NCBI RefSeq assembly: GCF_902833225.1 | Contig: NZ_CADFEI010000014.1 | Location: 159,880-223,879 of the forward strand | From: Burkholderia sp. BCC1644 | GTDB taxonomy: Bacteria > Pseudomonadota > Gammaproteobacteria > Burkholderiales > Burkholderiaceae | Length of the DNA stretch: 64,000 nt | Direction of reading: 5' to 3' | Shown here: piece by piece, positions 56,762 through 64,000 of the stretch | Layout of the letters: the number at the start of each line of letters is the position of its first letter | Numbering within the stretch: the first letter of the stretch is position 1 | Made by a program: the position numbers and the translations under genes | Notes under the pieces: generated by a model | Database searches by the model: none | The model's input: only the letters and a program-made list of their open reading frames with translations | Told to the model about the DNA's origin: nothing

Positions 56762-58984
56762 CTACAGCACCGCGACCACCTTCACGCGGCCCGGCTGCTC
56801 CGCGGCCGCGACGACTTGGCCGTCGACCCGGCGGAACGTCAGCGACACGGTTTCGTCGCCGACGCTCAGTGCGTCGATCCGCAGCCAGTCGACGCCTTCC
56901 GGCAGCGCCGGGCGCTCGACGCGCACCTCGTGGCGCGACGCGTCGATGCTCACGCCGAGGCACGCCTGCAGCATCATGAACGGCGCACCGGCCGCCCACG
57001 CCTGCGGCAGGCAGGCCACCGGATACGCGGTCGGCGGTTCGCCGCGCCGGCGCGGGAACCCGCAGAACAGCTCCGGCAAGCGCATCTCGAAACTCACCGC
57101 CGCCTCGAACAGCGCGCGCAGCAGGTTGACCGCGGCCGTCTTGTCACCGTAGCGCGCGAGCCCGCGTGCAATGAGCGCATTGTCGTGCGGCCATACCGAG
57201 CCATTGTGATAGGCCATCGGGTTGAAGCGCGGCTGGCCGGCCGCGAGCGTGCGGATGCCCCACCCCGTCTGGAACAGCGCCGAGCCGAGCACGCCGGCCA
57301 CCGCCGCGCCGCGCTCGGCGTCGGGCAGCCCGAACGCGAGCAGGTGCCCCGCGTTCGACGCGAACACGCGACACAAATCGCCATGACCGTCGAGCGCGAT
57401 CCCGTAGAAATCGCCTTCCGGCATCCAGAACAGCGCGTCGACCTGTTCGCGCAACGTCTTCGCGCGCAGTGCGTAGCGCGTCGCATCGGCCGCGTGGCCG
57501 CGCCGGTGCGAGCACGCCGACATCGCATCGAGCGCCGCGCACGCATAGGCCTGTACTTCGACGAGCGCGATCGGCCCGTCGGGGAAACGACCGTCCGCAT
57601 GGAACACCGAATCGTGGCTGTCCTTCCAGCCCTGGTTCGCGAGGCCGCGCTCCGACGTGCGCTGGTAATCGAGGAGTCCGTACGGATTGCGGTCGCACTT
57701 GTCGATCACCCATTGCGCGGCGCGTTCGAGCGCGGGCCACAACTCGTCGATCAACGCATCGTCACCGGTGCGTTCGACATAGGCGCCGGCCAGCACGATG
57801 AACAGCGGCGTCGTGTCGACACCGCCGTAGTACAGCGCGAACGGCACCTCGCCCGTCGCGGCCATCTCGCTGCGGCGGAACTCGTGCATGATCTTGCCGG
57901 GCTCCGCGTCGCGGAACGCGGACGTTTCGCGCGCCTGGTGCTCGGCAAGAAACCGCAGCACGCCGCGCGCGAGCGACGGCTGCAGCCACAGCATCTGCAG
58001 CGACGTGATCACCGCATCGCGGCCGAACGGCGTCGAGAACCACGGAATGCCCGCATATGGGTACGGTCCCGTATCGAGCTGCGTCGTGAGGAGCCCGAGA
58101 TCCGCGAGCGAGCGGTCGAGCCACGCGTCGAACAGCGGATTGCCGGTGTTCACGCGCGCCATCGATTCGCGCCGCGCGCGCATCTCGCGATGCACGCCGA
58201 CGAGCGCGGTGCGCAGCGCGACGCGGCCGCATCCGGGCCCTTCGACGCGCGCGGGGCCGAGCGTCGCATCGACGGTCAGGTAGATCGACACGCAGGCCTG
58301 CGCGGCGATCGTCAGCGTGTAGTCGGCGCGATCGACCGACAGCGCGTCGGGCGCCGGCGAGAAATGCACGGTCACGTTGCGCTCGACGCTGTCGAGGCCG
58401 TCGTAACGCAGCCGCACCGCGCCTGCATCGACGCGCGGCGCAACGACCGTGCCGCGCTTCGGGCGCTGCGTGCCGCGCACCTCGAACATGTCCTTGAAAT
58501 CGGCCGCGAACGACAGCGACAGCGGCACCTCGGCTTCGCTCGCGCCGTAGTTCGTCAGCGTCAGCGCTTCGTAAAGCACGTCGCCCGCGAGCACGCGCAT
58601 CCGCTCGATGTGGATCACGCCCTCGGGCGTCTCGTGGCCGCCGAGCGGCGGCAACGGGCGGTTGGTCAGGTGCGCGGTGAACGACGCGTTGTCGGCGCTC
58701 GTCGCGCCCGACAGCAGCGACGGCGCGCGGCCACCGAACGTCAGGCGCCATTTCGACAGCACGCGCATGTCGTCGACGAACAGGCCGTCGTCATGCCCGC
58801 CGATGTCGCCGAGCGCGTCGCTGACCACGAACGCGTCGCCGGATTTCAGTACGTACTGGTTGTTGCGCGCGAGGGCCTGCGGATCGGCTTCGGGCGCGAT
58901 GAAGGCGGGGCCCGACGCGGCGGTCGGGGTAGCAGGCGCGACTTGCGGCGCCTGCGTCGTGGCGGCTTCGGCGTGATTCGGCAT
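56762..58984 (-). CDS. Amylo-alpha-1,6-glucosidase (glycogen-debranching-type) enzyme
   Basis: A 740-residue enzyme. The N-terminal part (about residues 25-270) is a GDE-type beta-sandwich (YVLKSGDAFVVSDALGDIGG, GGHETPEGVIHIERMRVLAG). The C-terminal part (about 295-700) is an (alpha/alpha)6 barrel with NPLFDAWLDRSLADLGLL, YPYAGIPWFSTPFGRDAVIT, NQGWKDSHDSVFHADGRFP and RFNPMAYHNGSVWPHDNALI, where the catalytic acids are expected. Such bacterial proteins debranch glycogen or handle trehalose-type oligosaccharides. ATG 58984 follows AGGAGCATCG. It lies 156 bases downstream-strand of the autotransporter gene with the same direction. Confidence 0.85.
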   Translation of the reverse strand: MPNHAEAATTQAPQVAPATPTAASGPAFIAPEADPQALARNNQYVLKSGDAFVVSDALGDIGGHDDGLFVDDMRVLSKWRLTFGGRAPSLLSGATSADNASFTAHLTNRPLPPLGGHETPEGVIHIERMRVLAGDVLYEALTLTNYGASEAEVPLSLSFAADFKDMFEVRGTQRPKRGTVVAPRVDAGAVRLRYDGLDSVERNVTVHFSPAPDALSVDRADYTLTIAAQACVSIYLTVDATLGPARVEGPGCGRVALRTALVGVHREMRARRESMARVNTGNPLFDAWLDRSLADLGLLTTQLDTGPYPYAGIPWFSTPFGRDAVITSLQMLWLQPSLARGVLRFLAEHQARETSAFRDAEPGKIMHEFRRSEMAATGEVPFALYYGGVDTTPLFIVLAGAYVERTGDDALIDELWPALERAAQWVIDKCDRNPYGLLDYQRTSERGLANQGWKDSHDSVFHADGRFPDGPIALVEVQAYACAALDAMSACSHRRGHAADATRYALRAKTLREQVDALFWMPEGDFYGIALDGHGDLCRVFASNAGHLLAFGLPDAERGAAVAGVLGSALFQTGWGIRTLAAGQPRFNPMAYHNGSVWPHDNALIARGLARYGDKTAAVNLLRALFEAAVSFEMRLPELFCGFPRRRGEPPTAYPVACLPQAWAAGAPFMMLQACLGVSIDASRHEVRVERPALPEGVDWLRIDALSVGDETVSLTFRRVDGQVVAAAEQPGRVKVVAVL

Positions 58985-59140
58985 CGATGCTCCTGTGTCG
59001 AGGCGCAACGCGCGGCGCGCGTCGCGTATTTCGCACAGGATAGGCCAGAACGGGGCACGTGCGCAGCGACGAAAAAGACGCGACGCCCGGCGACGTTACC
59101 GTCGCCGCCAGGCATCGCGCACAGGCACATCAGGTGCAGC

Positions 59141-62100
59141 TCAGAACTTCCACAGGATGTTGCCGAGGATCGCGTTGTCGCGCACGCCGCTGCCGTACTG
59201 GCCGCTGTACGTGAGGCCGAGCGTCAGGCGCTTCGTGATGTTCGCGTCGATACCGGCTTCGAGCACCGCGCTGTCGCGAGCAATCGGCACGCCCGACACC
59301 TGGAACGACGTGCCGCCGTTCGCGAACGTGAACGCCGACGACGGCCGCACGTTGCCGAACGCATGCCGCCAGCCGACCGTCCCGCGCGCGGTGAACGTGC
59401 CGCTCGCGATCGAGCCGAGCTGCGACGCCGCACGCAAGCCGAGCGTCGAGAAGCCGACGTGGGTCGTCTCGCCGCCGGCGCGCAGCGCGGCCGCACCGCC
59501 GGTTTCCGTATAGCCGTCGGTATGCAGGTTCACATACGCGAGGCCCGCGAACGGTTCGATCGCCACGGGCCCGACCGGCAGCGCGTAGCCGACTTCGCCG
59601 AACACCTGCGCCGAATTCGCGTCGTAGCCGGCCGAATCGTGATCCGAGAAGCCCGCGAAGCCCGGATTGCGATCGCTGTTGATCCGGTACCACGTGTACG
59701 ACGCGCCGCCGCGCACGCCGAGCGCACCGTACTGCGCGCCGCCGTACAGCGACAGGTAGTAGCTGTTCACCGACGCCGACGCACTCTGGTCGTTGTCGAG
59801 CGAGCTGTGCGTGACACCTGCGGCCAGACCCGCACGCCACTTGTCGTTGAGCGCCATGTCGGCGCCGGCGATGAAGCCCGTCATGCTGCGGTTGATCGTC
59901 GACGCGTTGCCGTCGCCGGTGAGCCGGCTGCGGCCGCCGAACGCCTGCCCCCAGACGACCGGTTGATAAGGCGTGCCGCCGTAGCAACCCTCGCGCGAGC
60001 CGATCCGGCGTTCCGGCGGCAGCGTCGGGTCGACCGCGCCGGCCGTGTTGTCGCCGCACAGCGCGGCGCCGCCCGACGACAGCGCGGCGAGCGGGCCCGA
60101 TCCGGGCGCGAGGCCCTGACGGACGCGGTCGGTCACCGCGTCGCGCACATAGCGGCTGTCGAGCAGCAGCATGCTCTTCATGCTGGCCTGCAGTTCGCCG
60201 TCGAGCAGCCCGTACGCGCGGCGTGCGGTGGGCGCGTCGGTCGTCAGCACCGCGTCGTACAGCGGGTTGCCGGCACCGAGCCCGCCGAGCGCGGTCGCGA
60301 CCGAACGCTGGTTCGGCGTCGTGGCGACGTCCGGCAGCGACGTGCCGTTCTCGACGAGTCGCAGGTACACGTGATTCGGGTCGTAGCTGAGCGTCGGCAT
60401 CAGGAACGCGTAGTTCGCGTTCACCTGGCTGAACGCGCCCTGCACGCCCGATGCCGCCGTCACGATCGTGTAGGTCGTGCTCGGCTGGTAGCCGCTCTGG
60501 TTCGCGATCACCTGCACGGTGCCGCCGTTCAGCGTCGCCGTGCCGCCCGCCGCGAGGCTGCCGCTTTGCTGCGGCGACGCCGCGACCTGGAACGTCGAGC
60601 CCGGCTGGAACGTGACGTTGCCGCCCACGTTCAGCGCCGCGCCCGGCTGCGACGCGGCCGCCGTCGCGCCGCCCTGCACCACGAGGCCGCCGATCGTGCC
60701 GGTGCCCGTGACCGTCGCACCGTTCTGCACGGTTACGGTCGACTGGCCGAGCGAACCGTTGACGGCGAGCGTGCCCGCGCTGACCGTGGTCGGGCCGCTC
60801 AGCGTGTTCGTGCCCGTCAACGTCAGTTGACCGCTGCCGGCCTGCGTCAGCGAGCCCGCGCCGGAGATCGCGCCGCCGAACGACAGGTTGTCCGAGCGGT
60901 TGAAGACCAGTGCGCCCGCATCGGCGACGTTGCCGGCGATGCTGCCCGACGTGCCGCCGTTGCCGATCTGCAGCGTGCCGCCGGCGATCGTCGTGCCGCC
61001 CGTGTAGTTGCTCGCGCCGGTCAGCACGAGTGCGGCGCTGCCGCTCTTGGCCAGCGCGCCGGCGCCCGTCAGCGTGCCGCCGAAGGTGCCGCCGCCCGCG
61101 ACCGTAAGCGTGCCCGTGCCGGTGTCGAGCGAGCCGTTCGCCGCACCGCTCAGCCCGTCGATCGTCACGTTCGTGCTGCCGAGCGCGAGGCTGCCGCCGT
61201 TCAGCGTGAGGCCGCCGGTGCCGAGCGCCTGGCTGTTGCCGAGCACGAGCGAACCGCCGTTGACCACCGTGCCGCCCTGGAACGTGTTGCTGTTGTTCAA
61301 CGTCAGCGTGGCCTGGCCATCCTTGACGAGGCCGCCCGCGCCCGACACGACGCCCGACAGCGTCAGGTCCTGCGTGCCGCCGATCGTTGCATTCGCATTC
61401 AACGTGACCGCATTCGCGAGATTGACCGCGCTCGTCGTGTCGAGCGTGCTTGCGGCGCCGACCGTCACGGCGCCCGTGCCGAGCGCGCCGTTGCTGCCGA
61501 GTACGAGCGTGCCGCCCGCGACCGTCGTGCCGCCACCGTAGGTGTTGTTGCCCGACAGCGTCTGCGTACCGGTGCCGCTCTTCACGAGCGCCCCCGTGCC
61601 GCCGATCGTGCCGCCGAACGACGTGTTCGCCGCGCCACCGAGCGTCAGCGTGTTGCCGCCCAGCGCAACCGTGGTGCCCGTGACACCGGCGAGACCGCCG
61701 ATGGTCTGCGCGCCCGCACCGAGCGTGAAGCCTGCGCCGGACGCCGCGAGGTTGACGGTCGTCGAGCCCGCGAGGCTGCCGCCCGTGCCCATCACGAGGT
61801 TGCCCGCATTGATCGTCGTCGTGCCGCCGTACGTGTTCGCACCCGTCAGCGTCGTCGTGCCGCCGCCCTGCTTCACGATGCCGCCCGTGCCGCCGATCGC
61901 GCCGCCGAACGTCTGGTTCGTGCCGTCGCCGAACGTCAGCGTGGTAGCGCCGAGCGCGACGGTCGAACCGGCCACGCCGCTCAGCGCGCCGATCGTCTGG
62001 TTCGCACCCGAGGCACTGACGTCGAGCGATGCGCCCGCGCCGTTCAGGTTGACCGCGCCCGTCGCCGCGAGGCTGCCGCCTGCGCCGAGCGCCAGCGTAC

Positions 62101-64000
62101 CGCCCGCGATCGTCGTGCCGCCCGTGTAGGTGTTCGCGCCAGTCAGCGTTTCCGTACCGCTGCCCTGCTTCGTCACGCCCGCGGTGCCCGTGATCACACC
62201 TGCAAACGTCTGGCTCGCCGTGCTGCCGAAGGTCAGGTCGTTGCCGCCCAACGCAACCGTCGAACCGGCCACGCCGCTCAGCGCGCCGATCGTCTGGTTC
62301 GCGCCCGCGCCGCTCAGGTCGAGCGTCGTGCCCGTACCGCCGAGGTTCACGGTGCCCGACGACGCGATGCTGCCGCCCGCGCCGATCGCCAGCGTGCCGC
62401 CCGCGATCGTCGTCGTGCCCGTGTACGTGTTCGTGCCGGTCAACGTTTCCGTGCCGCTTCCTTGCTTGACGACCCCGCCCGTGCCGGCGATCGTGCCGCC
62501 GAACGTGCCGTTCGTGGCGTTGCCCAACGACAGCGTGTTGGCGCCGAGCGTCACGTTCGAACTGGCCACGCCGTTCAGCGCCCCGATCGACTCGTTGCCG
62601 GCCGCGCTGATGTCGAGCGTCGTGCCGTTGCCGGTCAGGTTCACCGCGTTGCTCGACGACAGGCTGCCGCCCGCACCGATCGCCAGCGTGCCGCCCGCGA
62701 TCGTCGTGTCGCCTGTAAAGGCGTTCGCGCCGGTCAGCGTTTCGGTGCCGCTGCCTTGCTTCGTGATCCCGCCCGTGCCCGTGATCGAACCGCCGAAGGT
62801 CTGGTTCGTGCCGTCGCCGAACGTCAATCCATTGCCGCCCAGCGCAACCGTCGTGCCGGCCACACCGCTCAACGCCCCGATCGCCTGGTTCGCGCCCGAA
62901 CCTGAAATGTCGAACGTTGCGCCCGCACCGGTCAGGCCGACCGCGCCCGTGGCCGCGAGGCTGCCGCCTGCACCGAGCGCCAGCGTGCCGCCCGCGATCG
63001 TCGTGCCGCCCGTGTACGTGTTCGTGCCCGTCAGCGTCTCCGTGCCCGTGCCCGACTTCGTGATGCCGCCTGAGCCGCCGATCGTGCCGCCGAACGTACC
63101 GCTCGTGCTGCTGCCGAGCGTCAGGTTGTTCGCGCCGAGCGTCACGTTCGAGCCCGCCACGCCGTTCAGCGCGCCGATCGCCTGATTGCCGCCCGCACTG
63201 ATATCGAGCGCCGTGCCCGTGTTCGCGAGATTCACCGTGCCCGTCGACGCGAGGCTGCCGCCCGCGCCGATCGCGAGCGTGCCGGCATCGACCGTCGTGC
63301 CGCCCGTGTAGGTGTTCGCGCCCGTCAGCGTTTCGGTGCCGCTGCCTTGCTTCGTGACGCCCGCCGTACCCGTGATTGCGCCGCCGAAGGTCTGGTTCGT
63401 CGCGTCGCCGAACGTGAGCCCGTTGCCGCCCAGCGCAACCGTCGAACCGGCCACGCCGCTCAGCGCGCCGATCGTCTGGTTCGCGCCCGAACCGCTGATG
63501 TCGAACGTCGCGCCTGCACCGCTCAGGGTCACGGCACCGCCCGTCGCCAGACTCCCGCCCCCGCCCAGCACGAGCGCGCCGTTCGCGATCGTCGTGCCGC
63601 CCGTGTAGGTGTTCGCACCCAGCAGCGTTTCGGAGCCCGTGCCCGACTTCACGATGCCGCCCGTGCCGCCGATCGTGCCGCTGAACGCCCCGTTCGTCGT
63701 ACCGCCCAGCGTCAGCGTGTTGCCGCCGAGCACGATGCTCGAGCCGCCTGCGCCGTTCAGCGTGCCGATCGACTGGTTGCCGCCCGCACTGATGTCGAGC
63801 GCCGTGCCCGCATTCGCGAGATTCACGGTGCCCGTCGCCGCGAGACTGCCGCCCGCGCCGATCGCAATCGTGCCTGCATTGACCGTCGTGCCACCCGTAT
63901 ACGTGTTCGCGCCGGTCAGCGTTTCGGTGCCGGTACCCTGCTTCACGATCCCACCCGTGCCGCCGATCGAACCACCGAACGTCTGGTTCGTCGCGGTACC
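59141..64000 (-). CDS. Autotransporter with PATR repeat passenger (N-terminus beyond window)
   Basis: At least 1,619 residues; the frame is open to the window edge, so start and signal peptide lie outside. The C-terminal ~275 residues (59141 to about 59965) are an autotransporter beta-barrel ending in ILWKF, with MTGFIAGADMALNDKWRAGL, SYYLSLYGGAQYGALGVRGG and VGYALPVGPVAIEPFAGLAY. The passenger is a string of autotransporter-associated beta-strand repeats (TETLTGANTYTGGTTIAGGT, LALGAGGSLAATGAV, NQTIGALSGVAGSTVALGG). The result would be a long beta-helix on the cell surface, probably adhesive or biofilm-related. A linker region (60160-61000) has fewer repeats. Confidence 0.9.
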   Translation of the reverse strand, partial: GTATNQTFGGSIGGTGGIVKQGTGTETLTGANTYTGGTTVNAGTIAIGAGGSLAATGTVNLANAGTALDISAGGNQSIGTLNGAGGSSIVLGGNTLTLGGTTNGAFSGTIGGTGGIVKSGTGSETLLGANTYTGGTTIANGALVLGGGGSLATGGAVTLSGAGATFDISGSGANQTIGALSGVAGSTVALGGNGLTFGDATNQTFGGAITGTAGVTKQGSGTETLTGANTYTGGTTVDAGTLAIGAGGSLASTGTVNLANTGTALDISAGGNQAIGALNGVAGSNVTLGANNLTLGSSTSGTFGGTIGGSGGITKSGTGTETLTGTNTYTGGTTIAGGTLALGAGGSLAATGAVGLTGAGATFDISGSGANQAIGALSGVAGTTVALGGNGLTFGDGTNQTFGGSITGTGGITKQGSGTETLTGANAFTGDTTIAGGTLAIGAGGSLSSSNAVNLTGNGTTLDISAAGNESIGALNGVASSNVTLGANTLSLGNATNGTFGGTIAGTGGVVKQGSGTETLTGTNTYTGTTTIAGGTLAIGAGGSIASSGTVNLGGTGTTLDLSGAGANQTIGALSGVAGSTVALGGNDLTFGSTASQTFAGVITGTAGVTKQGSGTETLTGANTYTGGTTIAGGTLALGAGGSLAATGAVNLNGAGASLDVSASGANQTIGALSGVAGSTVALGATTLTFGDGTNQTFGGAIGGTGGIVKQGGGTTTLTGANTYGGTTTINAGNLVMGTGGSLAGSTTVNLAASGAGFTLGAGAQTIGGLAGVTGTTVALGGNTLTLGGAANTSFGGTIGGTGALVKSGTGTQTLSGNNTYGGGTTVAGGTLVLGSNGALGTGAVTVGAASTLDTTSAVNLANAVTLNANATIGGTQDLTLSGVVSGAGGLVKDGQATLTLNNSNTFQGGTVVNGGSLVLGNSQALGTGGLTLNGGSLALGSTNVTIDGLSGAANGSLDTGTGTLTVAGGGTFGGTLTGAGALAKSGSAALVLTGASNYTGGTTIAGGTLQIGNGGTSGSIAGNVADAGALVFNRSDNLSFGGAISGAGSLTQAGSGQLTLTGTNTLSGPTTVSAGTLAVNGSLGQSTVTVQNGATVTGTGTIGGLVVQGGATAAASQPGAALNVGGNVTFQPGSTFQVAASPQQSGSLAAGGTATLNGGTVQVIANQSGYQPSTTYTIVTAASGVQGAFSQVNANYAFLMPTLSYDPNHVYLRLVENGTSLPDVATTPNQRSVATALGGLGAGNPLYDAVLTTDAPTARRAYGLLDGELQASMKSMLLLDSRYVRDAVTDRVRQGLAPGSGPLAALSSGGAALCGDNTAGAVDPTLPPERRIGSREGCYGGTPYQPVVWGQAFGGRSRLTGDGNASTINRSMTGFIAGADMALNDKWRAGLAAGVTHSSLDNDQSASASVNSYYLSLYGGAQYGALGVRGGASYTWYRINSDRNPGFAGFSDHDSAGYDANSAQVFGEVGYALPVGPVAIEPFAGLAYVNLHTDGYTETGGAAALRAGGETTHVGFSTLGLRAASQLGSIASGTFTARGTVGWRHAFGNVRPSSAFTFANGGTSFQVSGVPIARDSAVLEAGIDANITKRLTLGLTYSGQYGSGVRDNAILGNILWKF
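61800..64000 (-). repeat. Near-identical ~295-bp tandem coding repeats in the autotransporter
   Basis: Equivalent points (the DNA for NTYTGGTT) recur near 61828, 62125, 62422, 62714, 63013, 63307, 63604 and 63898, a period of 292-299 bases or 97-100 codons. Adjacent units share long stretches of identical DNA with only scattered substitutions. The array continues beyond the window. Repeats of this similarity allow in-frame length change by recombination. Confidence 0.85.

Noticed and set aside
56417..62905. Plus-strand open frame of about 2,160 codons
   Set aside because: It runs antisense through the small helical gene, the debranching enzyme and the autotransporter, has an arginine/alanine-rich composition with no domain, and exists because the real genes use GC-rich third positions. 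Shadow, not a gene.
59141..64000. The autotransporter repeats as a non-coding satellite
   Set aside because: Units are all multiples close to 97-100 codons in one uninterrupted reading frame leading into a typical autotransporter barrel, so they are coding.

Overview
The window looks like a chromosomal stretch from a Burkholderia cepacia complex bacterium. Base composition is high-GC with strong third-position GC bias, so many long false open frames lie opposite real genes. The gene content also fits: a class A beta-lactamase (PenA/PenB type) divergent from its LysR regulator, a QseBC-like two-component system with a YgiW-type protein, and many small regulator/target pairs. I saw no rRNA, tRNA, CRISPR array, prophage or insertion sequence. 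About 54 protein genes are supported. The first (metC) and last (an autotransporter) are cut by the window edges.

Layout. 1-6.7 kb: end of metC, a DUF3088 gene, a YafY/WYL regulator divergent from a VOC protein, an EamA exporter divergent from a MocR regulator, and a LysR regulator divergent from an NmrA-like oxidoreductase. 6.7-9.2 kb: a two-gene nicotinamide salvage operon (NMN adenylyltransferase-Nudix fusion, then nicotinamide phosphoribosyltransferase). 9.4-11.8 kb: SRPBCC, DUF4261 and LprI-like genes. 12.0-19.2 kb: a conserved-looking polyamine/membrane cluster. Its minus-strand arm carries DUF350, and then SPFH-SHOCT, DUF4178, a 49-residue Gly/Ser-rich protein, SpeD and a secreted protein; the last four are tightly packed. 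Its plus-strand arm carries a membrane-embedded spermidine-synthase-like protein overlapping a FAD amine-oxidase-like lipoprotein. An amidase and a second LprI-like gene follow. 24.0-27.4 kb: a gamma-glutamylputrescine-type polyamine catabolic cluster (PuuA-, PuuR- and PuuB-like) behind a nested palindromic operator.

28-44 kb: a frameshifted glycine-zipper gene, a TauE exporter and LysR regulator, a Rieske oxygenase-rubredoxin-rubredoxin reductase operon divergent from an amino acid permease, NnrU, a TfoX-N protein with a Lys/Pro/Ala tail overlapping an Ldh-type dehydrogenase, an M20 peptidase, a nitronate monooxygenase, a GlxA regulator, a rhodanese, a superinfection-immunity-like membrane protein, a P450 and a YodC-like protein. 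44-51 kb: a PEP mutase-family enzyme, an ankyrin protein, a GNAT acetyltransferase, an RpiR regulator and the ygiW/qseBC locus.

51-56.4 kb: nine same-orientation copies of a roughly 75-bp intergenic element with paired DnaA-box-like ends. They sit only at gene 3' ends and flank the beta-lactamase/regulator pair on both sides. 56.4-64 kb: a small alpha-helical protein, a glycogen-debranching-type enzyme, and a very large autotransporter whose passenger is built from near-identical ~295-bp repeats.

The two most interesting things are the polyamine/membrane cluster (12-19 kb), whose product and location are not explained by ordinary spermidine synthesis, and the nine-copy intergenic element around the beta-lactamase locus.
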